In this document: one piece after another, positions 5,806 to 10,289 of the stretch
How positions within the stretch are numbered: position 1 is the first letter of the stretch
Layout of the letters: every line of letters starts with the position of its first letter
NCBI GenBank assembly: GCA_026770585.1
Contig: MU646493.1
Span: 616,541-626,829 of the forward strand
Length of the DNA: 10,289 nucleotides
Reading direction: 5' to 3'
Source: Baffinella frigidus
Lineage: Eukaryota; Cryptophyceae; Cryptomonadales; Baffinellaceae
Position numbers and translations under genes: made by a program
The notes under the pieces: generated by a model
Databases searched by the model: none
What the model was told of the DNA's origin: nothing
The model's input: the letters and a program-made list of their open reading frames with translations, nothing else

Positions 5806-5931
5806 GGGTGGAGGGTGGAGGGTGGAGGGTGGAGGGTGGAGGGTGGAGGGTGGAGGGTTGGGGGTTGAGAGTTGAGAGTTGAGAGTTGAGGCTTGAGGCT
5901 TGAAGGTGCAGGGTGCAGGGTTCAGGGATCA
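5806..5931 (+). repeat. 18-unit heptamer minisatellite with changing unit
   Basis: Cut into sevens from 5806 the sequence reads GGGTGGA seven times, GGGTTGG, GGGTTGA, GAGTTGA three times, GGCTTGA twice, AGGTGCA, GGGTGCA, GGGTTCA and GGGATCA. No base is gained or lost over 126 bp. The units are variants of the telomere-type GGGTTTA. Confidence 0.95.
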
Positions 5932-6061
5932 GCTCCCGCACACATCAACTCCCGATCGGACCTTCGTGGCGACCCGCGACGGTTTCTTCGAACACCGCCA
6001 CTCTCCCCTCCCAGGACATGGAAACCTGGATCCTCTGTCGCACGAAGCAGTCAGAGACGCG

Positions 6062-6174
6062 TGGTACCTCGCTCATAAAGAAAGCGCCACCCCCCTAGGA
6101 CCACCATAGGGCCCTAGGCATAGGGCTACTGGTCCTAGTGGGGGTTGGTTTCATATGAGCGAGGTAGCCCTGTA
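6062..6174 (+). mobile_element. Family D element, copy D4
   Basis: GGTACCTCGCTCATAAAGAAA on the left (first bases lost) and TTTCATATGAGCGAGGTAGCCCTG-TA on the right. The core CACCATAGGGCCCTAGGCAT is like that of D2. It ends 16 bp before E2. Confidence 0.8.
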
Positions 6175-6190
6175 GTGTGGGTACGCGGGT

Positions 6191-6357
6191 ACCACCAACC
6201 CTCACGGAAAGACCAAATCGTCGATTTTCAGACCTCTGATTTCCCTTGCCAGCCAGGCGAATTCGCCTGGTTGTGTTAAGTTAATTCCCAATCTTGGTAC
6301 ACAATCAAGTTGAGGGAACAGGTTGAAATCATTCGAGTTGGTCCTTCCGTGAGGGTT
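6191..6357 (+). mobile_element. Family E element, copy E2, cut by A4
   Basis: CCACCAACCCTCACGGAAAG with ACCAAATCGTCGATTTTCAG on the left pairs with GAAATCATTCGAGTTGGTCC and TTCCGTGAGGGTT on the right. The last bases of the right end (TGTGG) are missing where A4 starts. The interior differs from E1 and E3 and holds the 18-bp perfect palindrome CCAGGCGAATTCGCCTGG (6253-6270). Confidence 0.8.
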
Positions 6358-6524
6358 CCACACAGCGGGCTACGAACGGATGTTCGGCCCAAATCGGGCC
6401 ACCTTTCCGTTACGTTATCCGCAGGAACCCCCACTATGTCCCTACGGATTGCCTACCGTAGGGTCCTAGGTCTTATCGCTGAAGGGTTATTCGAAATCCC
6501 TTCTTCGAAGTCCGCTGTGTGAGG
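6358..6524 (+). mobile_element. Family A element, copy A4, inserted at the end of E2
   Basis: CCACACAGCGGGCTACGAAC at the left and (inverted) CCTCACACAGCGGACTTCGA at the right. It keeps CTACGGATTGCCTACCGTAGG and TCCTAGG. The subterminal stem GGCCC-AAATC-GGGCC is at 6386-6400, as in A1. GGTAG after it may be the cut-off end of E2. Confidence 0.85.
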
Positions 6525-6659
6525 TGGTAGGATTGCGTACCACGGGGGCGGGGTCTTCCGTCGGAAGGTGGTCGCGAGGCTGGGCGGTGGGCACGACAAG
6601 CGCGCAGGGCGGCAGCATGGGGAAGTGCCACACTCTGCGGCAGGCCACACGCAAAGCTG

Positions 6660-7049
6660 TCACACGAATGCGCTGTACCGCCATGGGTTGTCAGTAGTGC
6701 ACAGCGCACAGCGCACCGACTCGTTCCCCTCATCGAAACAGCTCAATTGAGCAGCCCCTTTGGCCTGGACTTGGACCCTAGCCAGTGCACGGGCGTGTCG
6801 TGAGATCCTGGCGGGGATTGACCGGGATTCTCCGCCCTCCTCGTCGTAGTTGGGGTTGTCGTTCCGTGCGGTTGTTTCCAGCCGCACAGTCTCCGCCTCA
6901 TCCCCAGTCTCGCTCTCGACCAGTTCCAGCCCCCAGGGATAGTCGGGACGGATGGCCTTGAAGCTCCCGTCGGAGAGGAACAGCACGGAGCCACGCTGGT
7001 GGAGACGGACGATCGGCCGGAGGAAGCTCAACTCCCGCTGGATCACTCT
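6660..7049 (-). CDS. Second (probably last) exon of a signal-peptide protein gene, function unknown
   Basis: On the minus strand, CACCTTTTCAG (7060-7050) is a good acceptor, followed by an open frame of about 129 codons ending at TGA (6662-6660). The protein starts RVIQRELSFLRPIVRLHQRG, goes on to SVLFLSDGSFKAIRPDYPWG, then has an acidic stretch rich in Glu, Asp and Thr and an Arg/Ala-rich stretch. The first 60 residues look like a folded domain; the rest looks low-complexity. I do not recognise the family. It enters in phase 0, which fits several donors in the upstream exon. The 3' end is uncertain: a donor near 6710-6755 could lead to a further exon, and residues after KGAAQ may be non-coding. 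The H3 repeat sits just upstream of the acceptor inside the intron. Confidence 0.6.
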   Translation of the reverse strand, partial: RVIQRELSFLRPIVRLHQRGSVLFLSDGSFKAIRPDYPWGLELVESETGDEAETVRLETTARNDNPNYDEEGGESRSIPARISRHARALARVQVQAKGAAQLSCFDEGNESVRCALCTTDNPWRYSAFV

Positions 7050-7071
7050 CTGAAAAGGTGGGGGGCTCCGT

Positions 7072-7156
7072 TAGGTCCTTTAGGTTCTTCGAGCTCCCAA
7101 CATAGGCGGACACCGGAACTGGTTCTGTAGAAAGGCAATGCTTCCTTTCGGATCAC
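7072..7156 (-). repeat. Dispersed repeat H, copy H3, next to an intron acceptor
   Basis: The 85-bp core matches H2 with about a dozen differences and H1 more weakly. Read on the minus strand it ends 23 bases before the exon acceptor at 7050, so it fills the 3' part of the intron of the minus-strand gene. Confidence 0.8.
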
Positions 7157-7256
7157 CCGAGTCATTCTGGGCGACAGCAGGTCTCAGGACGGCGGCCTCG
7201 GCCGTCACGCTTTCCGCACGGCATGGACAAACGCAACCAACTTGCCATCCAGACAC

Positions 7257-7550
7257 CAACTGTCCAGACCAGATTCTCAGGAGTGAAGTGGGGGGGGGTG
7301 CTGCCTTTCCGACGTTGACAACTACGATGCCGGGTTGGCGCGGACGAGGGGGCCCATCAAACCCTCCCCGGAGTGACTGGACAGGGGCAGGATGGACATC
7401 CCACCAGGTTTTGTACCCGGGAGCGGCGGTCTCCGCAATGTTCTTCTCTATGCTGGGTGGTGCGGACAGGCCGCGGTTGGTGCTGAGGCACACTGCAGAA
7501 ATGCACAGTGGCGTGAGGGCGGCCAGGATCAGTCTCAACCATCTCTTCAT
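7257..7550 (-). CDS. First exon: signal peptide and N-terminus of unknown secreted or organelle-targeted protein
   Basis: The frame starts at ATG 7550-7548 and reads MKRWLRLILAALTPLCISAV, then CLSTNRGLSAPP. This is a classic signal peptide: Lys/Arg N-region, Leu/Ile/Ala hydrophobic core and small residues for cleavage. The next part (SIEKNIAETAAPGYKTWWDV and following) is Pro/Gly-rich. In algae with secondary plastids this layout can also be the front of a bipartite plastid-targeting leader, but that is inference. An overlapping upstream ATG (7555) gives only ATG CGA TGA. The 3' end is not fixed: donors at 7257|7256 (TTG|GTGTCT), 7242|7241 (CAA|GTTGGT) and 7326|7325 (ATC|GTAGTT) all leave phase 0 and all join the exon at 7049 in frame. 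I chose the one with G before GT, as at most other junctions in the window. Confidence 0.55.
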
Positions 7551-7835
7551 CGCATTGATTGATGTAGGTGGAGGAAACGTTCTCTGTTGACCTGAAACGA
7601 TTCGTTTTCAAAAAAAATGAATTTGACTCAAGATCACGAAAAAAAAAAGTAAAAGGACGTGACATTTTTCGTGGTACAAAATAAAAACATGTAGGAGACA
7701 CAAACGGAATAGATGGACACCCAGGACAATGGCCGATGGCAGGGTGCGCCGCGGTGCCGCACAAGCCTGAGCGGGGAAGATAGAACGCGCTGAGACCGTC
7801 AAGCGGGGGAGTTAGTGTGTCTTTGTGCTTTCCAG
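7551..7835. promoter_or_regulatory. Divergent intergenic region, possible shared promoter
   Basis: It lies between the minus-strand start (7550) and the first candidate plus-strand exon (7836). It holds A-rich runs (CAAAAAAAATGAA, ACGAAAAAAAAAAG, CAAAATAAAAACATG). On the minus strand, AACGAATCGTTTCAG before GTCAACAG (about 7590) could be a 5' UTR intron acceptor. I see no clear TATA box. Confidence 0.4.
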
Positions 7836-7872
7836 CAGCGGCCTTGTCGCTGGCGGCGGAGGCAGCGCGGAG
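7836..7872 (+). CDS. Candidate exon, Gly/Ser-rich
   Basis: A strong acceptor (TTTGTGCTTTCCAG) and donor (GCGGAG|GTGAGC) bracket 37 nt. The frame that fits the rest of the chain reads SGLVAGGGGSAE and ends in phase 0. Its composition matches the Gly/Ala/Ser-rich exons downstream. The other frames are also open (for example AALSLAAEAARR), so the reading is supported only by phase and composition. Confidence 0.5.
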
Positions 7873-10289
7873 GTGAGCGTGCTCCCGACCTGATCGCGCG
7901 TCGCGCTCCGTCGAAGCACCCCCCAGCGCCTCGTGGCCCAGGTCTTCCGAGAAGCGCCGCGGCTGCTACCCTGTGGTGCTCAAACCATGGTGTTTTGGCA
8001 ATCTGGGCAGGTGCGGCGGGCGTGGGGCCCAGGTTGCAGCTGGACGCAGCGGATCAGCATGCCAGTCAAGGGTGAGCGCCCTCCCCCTTCACCCGAATAG
8101 AAGTTGCCGGGATCCGCGGGTACTCAAACTTGACCTGCGCAGCAGTGTTCTTGTGCTGATTCCACGGACCTCCAGCATCTCGGATTTCTGAGTTTGCCCC
8201 CTGTTGTTCCGCAGCGGGCCGCGCTGGTGCTTTCGAGAAAGGGCACTCTCTATGGAATGGAGGTTTCTCCCCATCCCCGCCCCTCCCCGCCCCCAGCTGG
8301 GCCAGCACCCTGCCCACCGCATCTCGAATAGTTTTGGCCTGCTGCCTGGTGCGGGGAAGCTGTGTGAGGGGCTGCCTCCCGTGTGTGCCCCCCTGTCCCC
8401 CCTTCTTCTCGAAACATCCCCTGACCGCTGTTTTTCTTTGAATGTGCCAGCGGGTGCTCCCTCGGACGACGCGGCGGGCGCTGGAGCGGCGGGGGGTGAG
8501 GGGGGGGTGGACCCGTCTGGCGGCGGCGTTTCTGAGGAACCGCTCGTGTCCTCGCCAGGTAATTACTTGTTTCTCCACACATAGTCAGGCAGAGCTAGAT
8601 GCGAGAGATTCCTCTTTGTTGAAAGCCGCGAGATGAGGATTCCACACGATAAAGGAGTGCATTGCGGCCTCTCTCCAACGAGTGTTTGTGAGCGTCCCAC
8701 TCCCAAACCCTGAACCCGACACCCTCCACCCTGTGCACTAAACCCCAAGCCGTACACCATCAACACCATCAACTCTAAAACCTCATCCCTAAACCCTAAA
8801 CACGAATCCCCAAACTCTGTTGCCGAAACCCTAAACCCTATATCCCAACCCCTAAGCTGTAAACTAGAAACTAGAAACTAGAAACTAGAAAATAGAAACC
8901 AGACACTCGAACCTATAACCTATACACTAAAAATTATAAGCCGAAAATATTCAACCCTCAACTATAAACTAAATCAGGTTTAAGGTTCAGGGTTCAGGGT
9001 TTAGTGTTTAGGGTTAATGTTTTAGGGGTTGGTGTTTGGAGTTTATGGTGTACGGTTTACGGTTTACGGATTAGGGGTTGGGGTTGAGTGGTTCGGTGTT
9101 GAGGGTTCTGGGTTCTCAATCCCAACTCCCAAACTATACACCCTCCACTATACATTATAAACTATACACTGTACACTATACACTATACACTATACACTAT
9201 AAACTATACACTATACTCTATACACTATAAACTATAAACTACAAACCGAAACTCCTAAACCCTCAACTATAAACTAAGTCAGGTTTAGGTTTTAGGATTC
9301 AACGTTTAGGGTTCCGGCCCACCTTTGACTTTATCGGTACCCCTACACCCTAACCACGAAAGACGAAACCCAAACTTCCGATCCCTTAAGCAGTAGCTTG
9401 CCGGTGATCAAATAAATGTCTCAATCGATAGGGGCAGCCCTACACTCAGCACCCTACTCCCTCTCAGGTTTCGCCGCTGCGATGGGCCGAACAAACGGTG
9501 CGGTGGAGGGTCAAGCCGCCGCATTGTTGAAGAGTGCAAAAAAAACTTTCGGGAAGCGTCGCGATGCTGTTGGCACAAGTGGCAAGTCTGTGGACACATC
9601 CTTCAACAACTCTGGAGGCGCTGCGTGAGGGGTCGGCGGTGGCGCGGCGGGGGGGGTCAATTCTCAGGCGGCACGCCCAGCGGCGGACAGCTCAGGCAGT
9701 GCCGCGGGTGGTGGAGGCGCGGAGCCCTTGAAGAGCCCGCTGCGAGGAGCGCCGGCTGCTGGTGCCATGCCGAGTCACCCGGAGAGTTCAGCTGTCGGTG
9801 GGGGGACGGATGCGGGGGAGGTGGTGGCGGAAGCCGGCAAGCGGCGAGCGGCGGCGCCGCCCGTAGAGGGTGGGGAAACCCTGAACCCTAAACCCTGAAC
9901 ATCAAACCCCAAACCCAAAACCCTTAACCCTAGACCAATAACCCTAAACCCTAAACCCTGAACCCAAACTATAAACCCGAAACCCGAAACTCGAACTCCT
10001 CAGAGTGGATGGTAAGACAATCTTCCCCAAGCTGCCCGTGTACCTGCGAACGTACCACACGTCTTTTGAGCACAGCCAAGCGGTGCGCGCATCGGCCAAG
10101 CAGGCGGAGGGGGGTGCAAAGCTGCCCAAGAAGGTGAACAACATCACAAACAAACCTCCCGCCGCCTCCCCGCCCGGAGCGCATCCCATCTCCGCGCCGC
10201 CGCAGTACGCCCCGTTCTCGGCACCGCATGTGGTGGCGCCCGACAGGCCGCCACCTATCGTGGGCGGCCTCCTCATGGGTCCGAGCATC
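7836..10289 (+). CDS. Multi-exon gene for a Gly/Ala/Ser/Pro-rich protein, function unknown (partial at both ends)
   Basis: Seven predicted exons form a phase-consistent chain: 7836-7872, 8011-8071, 8215-8262, 8451-8558, 9468-9624, about 9691-9869 and 10006 to the right edge. The last four are the best supported. They encode low-complexity Gly/Ala/Ser/Glu-rich segments, a Lys/Ser-rich segment (LLKSAKKTFGKRRDAVGTSG) and a final segment beginning VDGKTIFPKLPVYLRTYHTS, which then turns Pro/Ala-rich. Uniform composition across separate exons and matching phases argue for one gene. I do not recognise the family; a nuclear or RNA-associated disordered protein would fit but is a guess. The start codon is not identified, so 7836 may not be the first exon. 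Introns at 8559-9467 and 9870-10005 are dominated by telomere-like heptamers. Confidence 0.6.
8011..8071 (+). CDS. Candidate exon
   Basis: The acceptor is GGCAATCTGGGCAG and the donor is CAAGG|GTGAGC. Entering in phase 0 gives VRRAWGPGCSWTQRISMPVK and leaves one base of the next codon. An alternative acceptor after GGGGCCCAG (exon from 8034) gives a more Gly/Ser-rich reading. Splice signals are good but the protein is not recognisable. Confidence 0.4.
8215..8262 (+). CDS. Candidate exon
   Basis: The acceptor CCCTGTTGTTCCGCAG and donor ATGGAG|GTTTCT bracket 48 nt. In the phase that fits its neighbours it encodes GRAGAFEKGHSLWNG and leaves one base for the exon at 8451. The next splice junction restores an Ala codon before GAPSDDAAG. 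Splice signals are good; the protein segment is unrecognised. Confidence 0.45.
8451..8558 (+). CDS. Exon, Gly/Ala/acidic low-complexity segment
   Basis: A pyrimidine tract and acceptor (TTTTTCTTTGAATGTGCCAG) precede an open frame GAPSDDAAGAGAAGGEGGVD followed by PSGGGVSEEPLVSSP. The donor is CGCCAG|GTAATT. It ends one base into a Gly codon completed by GT at 9468. The segment is probably disordered. The 909-bp intron that follows holds the large heptamer arrays. Confidence 0.65.
8696..9320. repeat. Telomere-like heptamer arrays with strand switches, inside an intron
   Basis: About 620 bp of degenerate CCCTAAA-type repeats. Exact 7-bp registers are visible at 8861-8930 (AAACTAG four times, AAAATAG, AAACCAG, ACACTCG, AACCTAT twice, ACACTAA) and 9160-9250 (13 units, mostly CACTATA and AACTATA). 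The C-rich sense runs to about 8975, the G-rich sense to about 9115, C-rich again to about 9277, then G-rich to about 9315. The whole lies within the intron 8559-9467. Confidence 0.9.
8953..9289. repeat. Duplicated C-rich to G-rich switch point
   Basis: AACCCTCAACTATAAACTAA, then RTCAGGTTTA, occurs at about 8953-8982 and again at about 9258-9287 with a single difference. Both mark the place where the heptamer strand changes, so the junction was copied as a block. Confidence 0.8.
9468..9624 (+). CDS. Exon, Lys/Ser-rich segment
   Basis: The acceptor CTACTCCCTCTCAG is followed by GT TTC GCC, completing the Gly codon from 8558. The frame reads GFAAAMGRTNGAVEGQAAAL, then LKSAKKTFGKRRDAVGTSGK and SVDTSFNNSGGA. 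The basic KKTFGKRR patch could be a nuclear localisation signal (inference). It must end before the in-frame TGA at 9626-9628; the donor GCTGC|GTGAGG at 9625 does this and leaves phase 2. Confidence 0.65.
9691..9869 (+). CDS. Exon, Gly/Ala/Pro-rich segment
   Basis: A long open frame rich in Ala, Gly, Pro and Glu runs to a donor at GAGG|GTGGGG (9870). It includes SGSAAGGGAEPLKSPLRGAP and ends AGKRRAAAPPVE. The left edge is uncertain. Phase from the previous exon favours the acceptor GCGGACAG (exon from 9691) or GGCAG (exon from 9700). The better-looking TTCTCAG at 9667 would shift the frame into a stop. Composition matches the exon at 8451, which supports one gene. Confidence 0.6.
9875..9998 (+). 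repeat. CCCTAAA/CCCTGAA heptamer run filling a 136-bp intron
   Basis: AAACCCTGAACCCTAAACCCTG and variants run almost from the 5' splice site (9870) to the acceptor (10005). CCCTAAA is exact in several units; later units drift to CCCGAAA. Confidence 0.85.
10006..10289 (+). CDS. Exon with VDGKTIFPKLPVYLRTYHTS segment, runs off the window
   Basis: After the acceptor CTCCTCAGAG the frame is open to the right edge. It reads VDGKTIFPKLPVYLRTYHTS, FEHSQAVRASAKQAEGGAKL, then a Pro/Ala-rich stretch with PPAASPPGAHPISAPPQYAP and PPPIVGGLLMGPS. The first 25 residues look like part of a folded domain and are the best handle for homology searches. Joining to 9869 gives an intact Val codon (G plus TG). 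I do not recognise the family. Confidence 0.65.

Noticed and set aside
5612-5941. Minus-strand frame rich in Ser, Thr and Pro
   Set aside because: It is a translation of the heptamer minisatellite, whose 7-bp unit cycles through all frames; no other support.
8696-9320. True chromosome end
   Set aside because: The repeats are degenerate, switch strand several times and are followed by coding exons, so they are interstitial.
9944-10288. Minus-strand frames opposite the last exon
   Set aside because: The plus-strand frame has a phase-matched splice junction and plausible protein; the minus frames are shadows of GC-rich coding DNA.

Overview
This is nuclear DNA from a eukaryote, not a bacterium. 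Coding capacity lies in short exons with GT-AG splice signals, introns run from about 66 bp to about 1.5 kb, exon phases match across splice junctions, and long stretches are small foldback transposon-like repeats. The heptamer repeats are drifted forms of CCCTAAA/TTTAGGG, the telomere repeat type of plants, many algae, dinoflagellates and chromerids. My best guess is a microbial alga or alveolate (chromerid- or dinoflagellate-like), but nothing here proves the species.

Layout. (1) 1-3679, + strand: the 3' half of an FKBP-type peptidyl-prolyl isomerase gene. Exons at about 602-637, 2012-2076 and 3571-3679 join in phase and carry the C-terminal half of the FKBP fold. Upstream exons are outside the window. 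The introns are packed with small inverted-repeat elements (families A to F below). (2) 3680-6659: about 3 kb between two tail-to-tail genes, with no gene I can support. It holds elements D3, D4, E2 and A4, dispersed repeats G and H, a 21-bp tandem repeat and a heptamer minisatellite. (3) 6660-7550, - strand: a two-exon gene for an unrecognised protein with an N-terminal signal peptide. (4) 7551-7835: a short divergent intergenic region. (5) 7836-10289, + strand: a multi-exon gene for a Gly/Ala/Ser/Pro-rich protein, running off the right edge. Two of its introns are made largely of telomere-like heptamers.

Repeat families named here. A: about 160 bp, ends CCACACAGCGG; four copies (196, 1264, 1422, 6358). 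B: one 132-bp near-perfect hairpin (2096). C: one 152-bp foldback (2321). D: about 123 bp, ends CAGGGGTACCTCGCTC with TA flanks; four copies (2984, 3421, 4228, 6062). E: about 170-190 bp, ends CCACAAACCCTCACGG; three copies (1006, 3174, 6191). F: a 26-bp tandem plus foldback (660-972). G: 74-bp repeat with AATAAA; two copies. H: 85-105-bp repeat; three copies.

The most interesting points: the family A elements keep a subterminal stem while its sequence differs between copies; an FKBP splice acceptor plus exon start is duplicated around a D element, which is the geometry expected of transposon-driven intron change; heptamer arrays keep a strict 7-bp register while the unit changes, and one intron is almost entirely such repeats; and the FKBP pocket tryptophan position is an aspartate. 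The genes look functionally unrelated, so no joint pathway is claimed.
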